A DNA stretch of 64,000 nt from Bradyrhizobium sp. MOS002 (GTDB lineage Bacteria > Pseudomonadota > Alphaproteobacteria > Rhizobiales > Xanthobacteraceae), in the NCBI RefSeq assembly GCF_003020115.1, contig NZ_PYFX01000007.1, positions 186,001 to 250,000 of the forward strand. The letters are read 5' to 3'. The first letter of the stretch is position 1. Every line of letters starts with the position of its first letter. Of this stretch, positions 8,389 to 18,198 are shown one piece after another. The position numbers and the translations under genes were made by a program. Below the pieces are notes generated by a model. That model saw only the letters and a list, made by a program, of their open reading frames with translations, had not been told where the DNA came from and did no database searches.

Positions 8389-9135
8389 ATGACCACTCTT
8401 CAGGAAACCATCCGCCCGCAAGTCAAATCGCGGGAATGGAAGGCGATCGTCATCCTCATCCTTCTGATCCCGGTGCTGTGGTCGCCGCCGTTCCTGTTTC
8501 GCATCTTCTTGTTTCAGCCGTTCAACATCCCGTCCGGCTCGATGACGCCAACGCTGGTCGTCGGCGACTACGTCTTTGCCGCAAAATATGCCTATGGCTA
8601 TGGCCGCTATTCCTTTCCATTCGCGCCGTCATGGATCTCTGGACGTGTCCGGGCCGCCGTGCCCGAGCATGGCGACGTCGTCGTGTTCCGGACGCCAAAG
8701 GATACCTCGGTCGACTATGTCAAGCGCGTCGTCGGGCTGCCCGGTGATCGCATCCAGATGCGGCAGGGCCAACTCATCCTCAACGACCGCCCGGTGACAC
8801 GCGTTGCCCTGAAGCCGGTGGTTGCCGGCTCCACCTGCGGCGTGGATGACGGTGCGAAAGCCAAGCGCTGGCGCGAGACGCTGCCGAACGGCGCCTCCTA
8901 CGTGACGCAGGACTGCGTCGACAACGGCTACTACGACAACACCGACGTCTACACCGTGCCGCCGGGCCATTTCTTCGTGCTCGGTGATAACAGAGACAAC
9001 TCGAGCGACAGCCGCGTGATGTCGTCGATCGGATTCGTGCCGATGGACAATCTGGTCGGCAGGGTGACGCGGATATTCTGGTCGCTCGACCAGCACGGCG
9101 AGCCACACATGGAGCGGCTGGGGAAGGTGTGGTGA
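8389..9135 (+). CDS. lepB: Signal peptidase I
   Basis: Membrane serine protease that removes signal peptides from exported proteins. The 248-residue protein has one N-terminal anchor (about 19-42). Box B is IPSGSMTPTL, with catalytic Ser51. Box D is DYVKRVVGLPGD, with the general base Lys112. Box E is GDNRDNSSDSR near the C terminus. The insert between boxes, containing a Cys pair (STCGVDD and TQDCVD), is longer than in the shortest family members. It stands alone, followed by a palindromic repeat and the groEL terminator. Confidence 0.93.
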   Translation: MTTLQETIRPQVKSREWKAIVILILLIPVLWSPPFLFRIFLFQPFNIPSGSMTPTLVVGDYVFAAKYAYGYGRYSFPFAPSWISGRVRAAVPEHGDVVVFRTPKDTSVDYVKRVVGLPGDRIQMRQGQLILNDRPVTRVALKPVVAGSTCGVDDGAKAKRWRETLPNGASYVTQDCVDNGYYDNTDVYTVPPGHFFVLGDNRDNSSDSRVMSSIGFVPMDNLVGRVTRIFWSLDQHGEPHMERLGKVW

Positions 9136-9186
9136 GGCCCACTGTCATTCCGGAGGCAGTGCGCGGCGCCTGCATGACGCGAGTTC

Positions 9187-9276
9187 GTAGCCTGGATGGA
9201 GCGCAGCGTAATCCAGGAGAATTGCTCGCGCCGGATACGGTGCCTCGGATTTCGCTTCCGCTCCATCCGGGCTACG
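9187..9276. repeat. Intergenic palindromic repeat, family A
   Basis: Imperfect inverted repeat between lepB and groEL. The left arm has GTAGCCTGGATGGAGCGCAG and the right arm has GCTCCATCCGGGCTACG, about 25 bases each. The same element with better-matched arms occurs at 18103-18188, and a half copy lies near 14920. These resemble the dispersed REP-like elements common in Bradyrhizobium intergenic DNA. Confidence 0.75.
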
Positions 9277-9315
9277 GGCGGTGCTCGTGGGGGGCGCGAA
9301 GCGATTCAAAAACAA

Positions 9316-9341
9316 AAACCCCGGCATCGCTGCCGGGGTTT
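9316..9341 (-). terminator. Rho-independent terminator of groESL
   Basis: Perfect 11-base-pair stem AAACCCCGGCA / TGCCGGGGTTT with a TCGC loop. On the minus strand it is followed by TTGTTTTTG, giving a strong U tract 30 bases after the groEL stop. The plus-strand side has no T run, so it serves groEL rather than lepB. Confidence 0.85.
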
Positions 9342-9372
9342 CGCATTCTGTCGTTTGCCGGAATGGCTGGAC

Positions 9373-11013
<1,641 letters not shown>

Positions 11014-11057
11014 CTGGATTTTTTCCTTAGGTGTTTAGCTGGATAAGAGAGGGGCTC

Positions 11058-11372
11058 TTAGGCCGCCTTCTTCTTGGAAGCGGGGGCGTCGAGGACGCCC
11101 ATGATGTCGCTTTCCTTCATGATCAGCAGATCGACGTTGTCGATCTTGACCTCAGTGCCGGACCACTTGCCGAACAGCACGCGGTCGCCGACCTTCAGGT
11201 CGATCGGGATCAGCTTGCCTGCTTCGTCGCGGCCACCCGGGCCAACGGCGACGATTTCGCCCTGCGAGGGCTTTTCCTTGGCCGTGTCGGGAATGATGAT
11301 GCCGCCAGCGGTCTTCTCTTCTGCGTCGATGCGCTTGACCACGACGCGGTCGTGAAGCGGACGGAATTTCAT
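11058..11372 (-). CDS. groS: Co-chaperonin GroES (Hsp10)
   Basis: A 104-residue heptameric lid of the GroEL chamber. It starts MKFRPLHDRVVVKRID, has the mobile loop around EEKTAGGIIIPDTAKEKP, and contains GDRVLFGKWSGTEVK. The ATG has the ribosome site AGGAGAACTGC. The length is slightly above the usual 95-97 because of a C-terminal Ala/Lys tail. It is the first gene of the groESL operon. Confidence 0.98.
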   Translation of the reverse strand: MKFRPLHDRVVVKRIDAEEKTAGGIIIPDTAKEKPSQGEIVAVGPGGRDEAGKLIPIDLKVGDRVLFGKWSGTEVKIDNVDLLIMKESDIMGVLDAPASKKKAA

Positions 11373-11415
11373 GCAGTTCTCCTAAGCTTTTGCACGAGTT
11401 GGGAATTTTGGGTTG

Positions 11416-11442
11416 TTAGCAGTCTGCGCCCGCGAGTGCTAG
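11416..11442. promoter_or_regulatory. CIRCE (HrcA operator), site 1
   Basis: TTAGCAGTC-N9-GAGTGCTAG, matching the CIRCE consensus TTAGCACTC-N9-GAGTGCTAA at 8 of 9 positions in each arm with the exact 9-base spacer. It lies 43 bases upstream of the groES ATG, where HrcA would block transcription or lie in the leader. Known CIRCE control of groESL makes this a confident call. Confidence 0.88.
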
Positions 11443-11501
11443 CACAGGCACAGCTGAGATAGGGCAGGATTTTGGCTGGAGCAAGGGCTTGTAGCAGAAA
11501 A

Positions 11502-11528
11502 ATAGCACTCGGAAGCGCTGCTTGCCAA
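11502..11528. promoter_or_regulatory. Second, degenerate CIRCE-like repeat
   Basis: ATAGCACTC-N9-GCTTGCCAA: the left arm matches 8 of 9 and the right arm 6 of 9 of the CIRCE consensus, with the exact spacer. It lies 86 bases upstream of site 1 and could be an auxiliary HrcA site or chance. Confidence 0.35.
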
Positions 11529-11565
11529 AATCTCTTTCCATCGTTAATCGCGCCCAGGGCCCGTA

Positions 11566-11592
11566 TTAGCACGGAGCCACATCTGCTGCTAA
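11566..11592. promoter_or_regulatory. Third CIRCE-like repeat
   Basis: TTAGCACGG-N9-TGCTGCTAA: 7 of 9 and 6 of 9 matches. The outer hexamers TTAGCA and TGCTAA form a perfect inverted repeat at the CIRCE distance. It lies about 194 bases from the groES start and 157 from the usg-like start, so it could serve either gene. Confidence 0.4.
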
Positions 11593-11748
11593 CGCATTGA
11601 ATTTCAACAGCTTGTTAAACTTTTGGGCTTGAGATGGATTGTCAGTTTGCGTCACATTTCACTCATGTGAGCGCATCTCCACCGGGTGGCTCGTAGGGCG
11701 TACCGGAAAGCCACCCCTTGAATATGCGCTCCTGCAAAGGAGGTTGGC

Positions 11749-12036
11749 ATGGTCTCGCGAGTTGGGGTTGTTTCCGACGACTTCCGGAAACAGGTGCTGG
11801 GTTACGGGCTGACGACGGCCGAAATTCTCTACCGGATGCCGGATCATCGTTCGCTGCTCCAGACCTATGTCTGGCAGAACTACGACATGTTTCCGAAATT
11901 TCCAGCGCTGACGGATTTCCTGGCGTTCTGGCAGAAGAAGCTCGACGGTCCGCTATTCTCGGTCACGATCGCGCATTCCAAGCTGATCAAGCCGGCCGAA
12001 CTGCGCGCGGTGGACGGCGTATTCCGGCTGCATTGA
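11749..12036 (+). CDS. Usg family protein
   Basis: A 95-residue protein whose sequence from YGLTTAEILYRMPDH onward, through LLQTYVWQNYD and ending VDGVFRLH, matches the small Usg family. The family was first noticed next to a Caulobacter trp gene and has no assigned biochemical function. A near-perfect ribosome site AAAGGAGG precedes the ATG. It is divergent from groES. There is no signal peptide or membrane segment. Confidence 0.75.
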   Translation: MVSRVGVVSDDFRKQVLGYGLTTAEILYRMPDHRSLLQTYVWQNYDMFPKFPALTDFLAFWQKKLDGPLFSVTIAHSKLIKPAELRAVDGVFRLH

Positions 12037-12052
12037 AGGCGAGCGCGGTGCT

Positions 12053-12140
12053 GTAGGGTGGGTTAGCGCTAGCGTAACCCGCCATGCTTCAACGGTTGCG
12101 GAAAGAAGTGGTGGGTTACGCTAGCGCTAACCCACCCTAC
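12053..12140. repeat. Intergenic palindromic repeat, family E
   Basis: Two 32-base arms, 12053-12084 and 12109-12140, are inverted copies with 31 of 32 matches around a 24-base centre. Each arm starts GTAGGGTGGGTTAGCGCTAG and itself contains a nested palindrome around TTAGCGCTAGCG. It lies between the usg-like and cupin genes. Confidence 0.85.
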
Positions 12141-12191
12141 GATTTCGCATTCCGTGCTAGCCTCTCCTCATAACAACAGGGGAGGCCGTCC

Positions 12192-12731
12192 ATGGCCAAG
12201 AAAGCAAAATCGCGTAGCGCATCGCAGGCGGCGGTGAAGAAGCAAAGCGGGGCCAAACCCGCAGCACGATCCACGGCGCGCAAGGCGGTGAAGGCAAAAG
12301 CCCCCACGACAACGGCTAAGTCATCCGTCACGAAACCCGCGCGGCCCAAGCAGCGCATCGCCATCAGCCATCACCGCGAGGAAGACTTCAAGGCTGACGG
12401 TCTGCGCACCTACGCGAAGTATCGCGATCTCGGCATCGCCGCCGCGAGCCACGGCCTCGCGCAGGCGCACGTGATCCGGCTGCAAGGCCCTTGCAATCCG
12501 GACGAGGTGTCCAAGCTGCACTTCCACGACGTCGACTTCCAGATGGTCTACGTGCTCAAGGGCTGGGTGAAGACCTATATGGACGGAGAGGGCGAGACGC
12601 TGATGAAAGAAGGCAGCGCCTGGACCCAGCCGCCGAAGATCAAGCACATGATCCTGGACTATTCGGACGACGTCGAGCTGCTGGAGGTGATCCTGCCGGC
12701 GGAGTTCAGGACGGTGGAGTTGAAGGCGTAG
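12192..12731 (+). CDS. Cupin-domain protein with a Lys/Ala-rich histone-like N terminus
   Basis: A 179-residue protein of two parts. Residues 1-55 are low complexity and rich in Lys, Ala, Ser and Thr, resembling bacterial histone H1-like tails. Residues about 75-175 form a single cupin barrel with the metal-site pattern LHFHDVDFQMVYVLKGW and WTQPPKIKHMILDYSDD. Small cupins of this sort often bind metal and a small ligand, but no activity can be assigned. The ribosome site GGGGAGG is good. It meets the TPR gene convergently, 12 bases apart. Confidence 0.7.
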   Translation: MAKKAKSRSASQAAVKKQSGAKPAARSTARKAVKAKAPTTTAKSSVTKPARPKQRIAISHHREEDFKADGLRTYAKYRDLGIAAASHGLAQAHVIRLQGPCNPDEVSKLHFHDVDFQMVYVLKGWVKTYMDGEGETLMKEGSAWTQPPKIKHMILDYSDDVELLEVILPAEFRTVELKA

Positions 12732-12743
12732 GCGAAGCGGAGA

Positions 12744-14870
12744 TCAGCCGCCGTCGTTGCAATAGCGTTTCCACATCGCGCGATAGGCATCGTCCACCGC
12801 TTGCGCGTATAAGACGGGGTTACCGGCGGCGGCAGCCCTGATCTGTCCGGGCAGTTCGCTGCGCAACTTATCGAGCTCGCCGATCTGCGACCCACGGCTC
12901 GCTGCGATTTCGACATACGCCTCGTCGCTATCCGCGACCCAGTCCGGCAGCCCAAGCGCGGCGAGGATGGAGCCGGCAGCACGGCTGGGCAGGCTGTGAC
13001 CCAGCTTCGCCACCACCGGCACGCCCATCTGCAAGGCTTCCCAAGTGCTGACGCCGCCATTCTGCGGGAATGGGTCGAGGCCAATATCGACGCGATTGAA
13101 CGTCGCCAGATGTTCGTCTCGCGACGTGGCTCCGAGCAGATCGACGCGTTCGGCCGGCAACCGGCAAGCCGCAAACCGCGCCAGCAGATTGTCGCGAACC
13201 AGTTGAGCGTCCAGCGCAGTATCCTTGATCAGCAGTCGCGAACCCGGCACCCGCTCGAGAATCCTGGACCAGACGTCCACCGCCTCGTTCGAAATCTTGC
13301 TGATGCGGTTGAAGACACCGAATGTGATGAAGCCGTTCGCAATCGCCGGCGTCGGCGCCCGCGCAATCCCGGCCGGCAGCGGCGCCAGCGTCACAAAGCA
13401 CGGCAGGTCGACGATGGTCTCCGCAAACAGATGCCGAACCGCCACAGGAATCGCGACCGGGTCCGAGAATAGATAATCGATCGTTGGCAGCCCGGTGCCG
13501 GTACCGTGGCCCCAGCCATGCACCTGAACGGGTGCCGGCTTGCGCGCAAACACACCGAGGCGGTTTCCGCTGGTGTGGCCGGACAGATCGATCAGGATAT
13601 CGACGCCATCGGCGCGGATCTGGGCGGCGAGCCGATCGTCGGACCATTGCGAGGCGTCGCGCCAGCGATTGGCGATCCCCTGAAATTCTCTGGTCGTCGC
13701 ATCCGTTTTCGGTGAACACGAGTAGCAGACGATCTCGAACTGTGCCCGATCATGGTGCTGCAGGACCGGCTTGAAAATGAACGCCGCCGAATGTGTGTGA
13801 AAATCCGACGAGACATAACCCAGCACCAGACGGCGATCCGGATCGCGGCTGTTATCATGCGGTCCCGCCGCTGCCGAGGCGATCTTCGCACCGATCTGCT
13901 CCCACCATACATGTCGCGCTTGCTGATGCTGCGCAACGCTGGCGTCGGCCATGAAATCGAGGGTGAATATCTTGCTCGAGATCGTGCTCTGATCAGGCTC
14001 GATGTCGAGAGCTCTGTCGAAACTGGCGAGGGCTTCGTCGACCCGGCCAAGTGCCGCGAGACATTGGCCGAGCAGGCTGTGGGCCTGAGCGAAGCCGGGA
14101 TCGGTCGCGAGAGCCTTCTCGCAATCGGACAATGCTTCGGCAACGTGCCGGGTCAGGAGCAAGATACTGGCCCGCCAGAGCCACCCATTCGCGTCGTCGG
14201 GTGCCAGGGCGATTGCGCGATTGCAATCCGCCATGGCTTCGTCAAATCGCTGCAGCTCCCGCAATGCAACGGCGCGGGTCGACAGCGCCGAGGCATAGTC
14301 AGGCTTGATCGATAACGCGCGGCTCAAGCTTGCGATAGCCTCGTCATAGACGCGCAGACCGCAGAGCGCCCAGCCCCGGCCGTTATGCGCTTCGGAAAGT
14401 TTTCCGTCGATTGCGAGCGCCTGGTCGTAGCTCTCGATCGCTTCCTGGTAAAGTTCGAGGGCCGCGCTCGCGTTACCGAGATTGGACAGGGCTAAGGCGT
14501 AGTTGGGCCGCAAGGCGAGGGCCTTTCGATAGCTCTCGCGGGCCTCATTGTGGCGTTTTAGTCCGTTGAGCGCGACGCCGAGGCTCATATGTGCCTCGGC
14601 AGATCGCGGATCCACCGCAACCGCTCGGCTCAGCAGAGCTTGCGCTTGCTGATAGTTTTTGGCTTCAGACTCCAAAGCGCCCAGCAAATGAAGCGCGATG
14701 AATTGGTTGGGCGCGAGCTCCAGGAGTTCGCGATAGGCCGCCTTTGCCTCGCGGAGAAGTCCCGCCTTGTGCAGCTGGAGGGCGCGCGCGAGCAGCGGCC
14801 CTAGCTCGGCTTTCTGCCGTTTCTGAAGCCGCGAATTTTGAAATGCACGCTGGCCAACGCTGTCGCTCAT
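12744..14870 (-). CDS. TPR repeat protein with O-GlcNAc transferase (SPINDLY/GT41) C-terminal domain
   Basis: A 708-residue protein. Residues about 25-310 hold seven or eight tetratricopeptide repeats (for example SAEAHMSLGVALNGLKRHNE). Residues about 335-700 form the GT41/SPINDLY-type glycosyltransferase fold, with LVLGYVSSDFHTHSAAFIF, the ILIDLSGHTSGNR stretch, and GLDPFPQNGGVSTWEALQMG as the nucleotide-sugar site. Eukaryotic relatives add O-GlcNAc or O-fucose to Ser/Thr; the donor and targets of bacterial members are mostly unknown. It is cytosolic, with no signal peptide, and stands alone. Confidence 0.8.
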   Translation of the reverse strand: MSDSVGQRAFQNSRLQKRQKAELGPLLARALQLHKAGLLREAKAAYRELLELAPNQFIALHLLGALESEAKNYQQAQALLSRAVAVDPRSAEAHMSLGVALNGLKRHNEARESYRKALALRPNYALALSNLGNASAALELYQEAIESYDQALAIDGKLSEAHNGRGWALCGLRVYDEAIASLSRALSIKPDYASALSTRAVALRELQRFDEAMADCNRAIALAPDDANGWLWRASILLLTRHVAEALSDCEKALATDPGFAQAHSLLGQCLAALGRVDEALASFDRALDIEPDQSTISSKIFTLDFMADASVAQHQQARHVWWEQIGAKIASAAAGPHDNSRDPDRRLVLGYVSSDFHTHSAAFIFKPVLQHHDRAQFEIVCYSCSPKTDATTREFQGIANRWRDASQWSDDRLAAQIRADGVDILIDLSGHTSGNRLGVFARKPAPVQVHGWGHGTGTGLPTIDYLFSDPVAIPVAVRHLFAETIVDLPCFVTLAPLPAGIARAPTPAIANGFITFGVFNRISKISNEAVDVWSRILERVPGSRLLIKDTALDAQLVRDNLLARFAACRLPAERVDLLGATSRDEHLATFNRVDIGLDPFPQNGGVSTWEALQMGVPVVAKLGHSLPSRAAGSILAALGLPDWVADSDEAYVEIAASRGSQIGELDKLRSELPGQIRAAAAGNPVLYAQAVDDAYRAMWKRYCNDGG

Positions 14871-14919
14871 GAATCAATTCCACCCGAATCTCCTCCAGAG
14901 ATTAACATGGAAGGATTGT

Positions 14920-14952
14920 CGCGATTGCATTGCGCTCCATCGGAGCTACGAG
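14920..14952. repeat. Half copy of palindromic repeat family A
   Basis: The stretch containing TTGCGCTCCATCGGAGCTACG matches, with a few changes, the right arm of the element at 18103-18188 (TGCGCTCCATCCGGGCTACG). No left arm is present, so this looks like a decayed or truncated element between the TPR and LysR genes. Confidence 0.4.
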
Positions 14953-14991
14953 GACGCCAGCCTCGCACAAGCTTCAGGGCGGATCAGCCAG

Positions 14992-15912
14992 CTACCGCTC
15001 GAGATAGCCCAATTCCGCGCTCATGACCTTGCGAGCATATTCGCTGAAGGCATCGATCAACCGGGCGCGCGCGGCATAAGGTGGATAGAGCAATGCAATC
15101 GTAACGGGGACAGCCGGGTTGAAGGGGCGCGTGATCAGAGCTGCGCCAGAGCTTTCGTCATGCGCGGCAATCGGGTTGATAATGCTGATGCCGAGGCCCG
15201 CGGCGACCAGGGCACAGACCGATGCGCCGAGATCGGTCTCCGCAACGATGCGGCGCGTGACGCCCGCCTGCGCGAAGATCGTATCGATGCGATCGTAGAG
15301 TGGACTCCCGGTGGCGAAGGAGATGAAGGCCTCGTCGGCGAAATCGGCAGGGCGCAGCGTCTTCTTCTGCGCAAGACGATGCGCCTTCGGCATTATCGCG
15401 ACGCAACGGGTCTTGAGCACCGGCTCGACATGCACCCCCGCAACCTCGCCGTAGAGCATTGCCAATCCGGTGTCGCAAAGCCCGGAACTGACCCAGTCGT
15501 GCACGGCGCTCGCCGTGCCGGATCGGATCGAGATCATCACATGCGGATAGTCTACCTTGAAGCGTGCCGCGATGCGTGTCAGCAGGCCGCCGGCCAGGCG
15601 CGGCATCGCCGCAACGCTTAACCGACCCATGCCGAACGAGCGGATGCTGGCCGCGCTGGCCTCCAGTCCCGCCAAGCCGATGAAAGTCTTCTCGACCTCC
15701 TGGAAAAAGCGCGATCCGTCCACCGTCGGGCGGAGGCGGCCGCCACTGCGGTCGAACAGCGGGAATTGTGTGATTGCCTCCAGCTGTCCGATCAGGCGGC
15801 TGATCTGGGGTTGCGAGGTATGCATGCGCTGAGCCGCCTGCGTCATCGATCCCGTCACGAAGACCGCCCGAAACGCCTCCACATGCTTCAGGCCCATGCG
15901 TCTGGTGGCCAT
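14992..15912 (-). CDS. LysR family transcriptional regulator
   Basis: About 306 residues. The helix-turn-helix reads LKHVEAFRAVFVTGSMTQAAQRMHTSQPQISRLIGQLE, and the effector domain is complete. I chose the ATG at 15912 (MATRRMGLKH); a longer frame from 15984 would run through the inverted repeat at 15934-15951. The phrase GSMTQAAQRMHTSQPQISR resembles the NocR/OccR-type opine and amino-acid regulators. It is divergent from the amino-acid binding protein and aldolase genes, which are its likely targets. Confidence 0.8.
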   Translation of the reverse strand: MATRRMGLKHVEAFRAVFVTGSMTQAAQRMHTSQPQISRLIGQLEAITQFPLFDRSGGRLRPTVDGSRFFQEVEKTFIGLAGLEASAASIRSFGMGRLSVAAMPRLAGGLLTRIAARFKVDYPHVMISIRSGTASAVHDWVSSGLCDTGLAMLYGEVAGVHVEPVLKTRCVAIMPKAHRLAQKKTLRPADFADEAFISFATGSPLYDRIDTIFAQAGVTRRIVAETDLGASVCALVAAGLGISIINPIAAHDESSGAALITRPFNPAVPVTIALLYPPYAARARLIDAFSEYARKVMSAELGYLER

Positions 15913-15933
15913 ATCAAATCCGTATAGGAGAGT

Positions 15934-15951
15934 ATGAAACTGGAATTTCAT
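15934..15951. promoter_or_regulatory. Inverted repeat, possible LysR operator
   Basis: Perfect repeat ATGAAA-N6-TTTCAT in the divergent gap between the LysR gene and the binding-protein gene at 16056. Size, AT content and position fit a LysR recognition site. It overlaps an alternative upstream start of the LysR frame, which argues for the shorter protein. Confidence 0.4.
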
Positions 15952-16055
15952 CAGATCGCGCTTTTGGACGATAGTCCAGAGCATGAAGCCGTTCGCACGG
16001 AGCTGTCCTGTGGTTGCTCACCCACCGTGCACGGCGTCACCGACAAGAGGGACAC

Positions 16056-16976
16056 ATGAAAGCGACAATGATCAAGGCATTGGCCGCGGCGACCGTCGCT
16101 GCAGTTCTTCTTTCCAGCGAGGCCATGGCTCAGGGCGCGGGCAGGCTGGACAAGATCCGTGAGAGTGGCTCGATCACGTTGGGGTACCCCGAGACTTCGG
16201 TGCCCTTCGCCTATCTCGACGGTAACCAGAAGCCGATCGGTTACACCGTGGAAATCTGTGAACAGGTGGTGCAGGCGATCAAGACGGCCCTCAAGCTCCC
16301 CAAGCTCGAGATTCGCTATAACCCTATAACCTCGGCGACACGCATTCAGCTGCTCGCCAACGGCACGATCGATCTCGAATGCGGCAACACGACTAACAAT
16401 GTCGAGCGGCATAAACTCGTTGCCTTTGCTCCCACCACCTTCGTTGCGCAGGTCGTCCTCGTCGCGCGCAAGGATGGCGGGGTCGATGTCAACGACCCGG
16501 CTTCGTTTCGCGGCAAGGCCATCGCCGCCCAGGCGGGCGGCCAGACTTTCAAGGTGATTACACTGATCAACGCCAAGGACAATCTCAGCATCACGGTGGT
16601 GCCGGCCAAGGACACCGCCGAGACCTTCTTGTTGGTGTCGACGGGCCGGGTGGCCGGCACCGCAAACGATGACGGTCTTGCCTATGCCACGGTCGCCTCG
16701 TCCAGAACGCCGGATGACTTCCTGATCGGTAGCAAGAGTCTCGAGACGGCGCCCTACGGTATCGTCCAACCCAAGGATGATCCTGCTTTCAAGAAGATGG
16801 TCGACGATGCCGTGATCGACCTGATGAAGAGCGGGCAGATTGCGGCGCTCTACGACAAATATTTCAATTCACCAATTCCACCGCATGGCCTCAACCTGAA
16901 ATTTCCGATGAGCGCCGCCCTCAAGCGGGCGCTGGCCAATCCGACCGATTCCGGCGACCCGGCAGTCTACGAATGA
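16056..16976 (+). CDS. Amino acid ABC transporter substrate-binding protein (family 3)
   Basis: A periplasmic solute-binding protein of 306 residues. The signal peptide runs to about residue 26 (ALAAATVAAVLLSSEAMAQ). The family 3 pattern starts SGSITLGYPETSVPFAYLD, with GYTVEICEQVV and the ligand-site region IDLECGNTTNNVER. It resembles the glutamate/aspartate (GltI-like) group. I chose the ATG at 16056, preceded by AAGAGGG and followed directly by the signal peptide. No permease or ATPase gene is adjacent, so it is an orphan component. It lies 27 bases before the threonine aldolase gene and is probably co-transcribed with it. Confidence 0.85.
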   Translation: MKATMIKALAAATVAAVLLSSEAMAQGAGRLDKIRESGSITLGYPETSVPFAYLDGNQKPIGYTVEICEQVVQAIKTALKLPKLEIRYNPITSATRIQLLANGTIDLECGNTTNNVERHKLVAFAPTTFVAQVVLVARKDGGVDVNDPASFRGKAIAAQAGGQTFKVITLINAKDNLSITVVPAKDTAETFLLVSTGRVAGTANDDGLAYATVASSRTPDDFLIGSKSLETAPYGIVQPKDDPAFKKMVDDAVIDLMKSGQIAALYDKYFNSPIPPHGLNLKFPMSAALKRALANPTDSGDPAVYE

Positions 16977-17003
16977 CGCGACAAGCGCTCTAGAGGTCTC
17001 GCA

Positions 17004-18074
17004 ATGGCACATCAACACGACACGAGTCCGGCAGACGCCGGGTTGCCACCCATCGACCTGCGCAGCGATACGGTCACCAAGCCGACCGAGGCGATGTATG
17101 CCCGCATGGCCTCTGCGCCGCTCGGCGATGACGGGCTGGACGGTGACCCCACGGTGCAGGAGCTGGAGGCCGTCGCAGCTGCGGCGTTGGGCAAGGACGT
17201 CGGCCTGTTTGTGCCGAGCTGCACCATGGCCAACCTGCTGGCGACGTTGGCGCAGTCGCAGCGCAGCGAACAGATCGTGCTGGAATCGAATGCCCATATG
17301 TACACCTCGGAACGAGGGGCGGCGACGTTTACGGGGCAGTTCTACTTCGCAATTGCCGGCACCGCCGGCGCTATGGACCTGAATTTGCTGGAGGACGCCC
17401 TGCAGGGCGAAGGGCTCAAGCTCGGGACCGCTCTTGTCGCAATGGAAACCTCGCACAACAACGCGAGCGGCGCCGTATTGCCGCTGGATCATATGCAGGC
17501 CGTGCACGCCATGGCCTCGGCCCGCGGTGTCCCGGTGCATCTCGACGGCGCGCGGCTGTTCAACGCCGCCGTCGCCCTTGAAACGGTGCCGGCCGAGGTT
17601 GCGAGACATTGCGACACGGTTTCTCTGTGTCTGTCGAAGGGCCTGAGCGCACCCGCCGGGGCCGTGCTCGCCGGACCGCGCGCGGTGATCGACAGCAGCC
17701 GCAGGTTTCGCCGCATGCTGGGCGGCACGCAGCGCCAGATCGGCGTCCTGGCCGCGGCCGGCCTGGAGGCGGTTCAGGTCATGGGGACGCGTTTGGGCGA
17801 GGACCACCGGCGCGCGCGAGTTCTGAGTGATGCGTTGAATGGGATGCATCCAAAGCTCAGCGCGACAATCCCTCAGACCAATATCGTGCAGGTCGACGTC
17901 TCTCTCTCCGGTCGCGACAGCGCCGTGTGGTCGGGGGCTCTGGAGAGGGAAGGCCTGAGGGCGAGGCCCTGGGGCAAGCATCGCTTGCGTTGCGTGACCC
18001 ATCGCCATATAGGCGATACGGAGATTGACCGCGCGGTCATGGCATTTCGCGCCGTGGCCGAAGTTTTGCTCTAG
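17004..18074 (+). CDS. Threonine aldolase family PLP enzyme
   Basis: A fold-type I pyridoxal-phosphate enzyme of 356 residues that cleaves L-threonine or allo-threonine, or related beta-hydroxy amino acids, to glycine and an aldehyde. Visible features are the N-terminal DLRSDTVTKPTEAMYARM, the FVPSCTMANLLA cofactor region, HLDGARLFNAAVAL, and the PLP lysine in LCLSKGLSAPAG. Pairing with an amino-acid binding protein and a divergent LysR regulator suggests catabolism of an imported hydroxy-amino acid. Enzymes of this type vary in stereospecificity, which cannot be read here. Confidence 0.85.
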   Translation: MAHQHDTSPADAGLPPIDLRSDTVTKPTEAMYARMASAPLGDDGLDGDPTVQELEAVAAAALGKDVGLFVPSCTMANLLATLAQSQRSEQIVLESNAHMYTSERGAATFTGQFYFAIAGTAGAMDLNLLEDALQGEGLKLGTALVAMETSHNNASGAVLPLDHMQAVHAMASARGVPVHLDGARLFNAAVALETVPAEVARHCDTVSLCLSKGLSAPAGAVLAGPRAVIDSSRRFRRMLGGTQRQIGVLAAAGLEAVQVMGTRLGEDHRRARVLSDALNGMHPKLSATIPQTNIVQVDVSLSGRDSAVWSGALEREGLRARPWGKHRLRCVTHRHIGDTEIDRAVMAFRAVAEVLL

Positions 18075-18102
18075 ACATTCGCCGATGTGAATCGGGTCCC
18101 TT

Positions 18103-18188
18103 GTAGCCCGGATGGAGCAAGCGAAATCCGGGAAAGTCTCTCTGCGGAGATGGTGGTCCCGGATTGCGCTGCGCTCCATCCGGGCTAC
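18103..18188. repeat. Intergenic palindromic repeat, family A
   Basis: Left arm GTAGCCCGGATGGAGCAAGC and right arm TGCGCTCCATCCGGGCTAC form an inverted repeat with arms of about 30 bases. It lies in the convergent gap between the threonine aldolase and nucleoside transporter genes, where it could act as a bidirectional terminator. It is related to 9187-9276. Confidence 0.8.
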
Positions 18189-18198
18189 GAGCTCGCTG

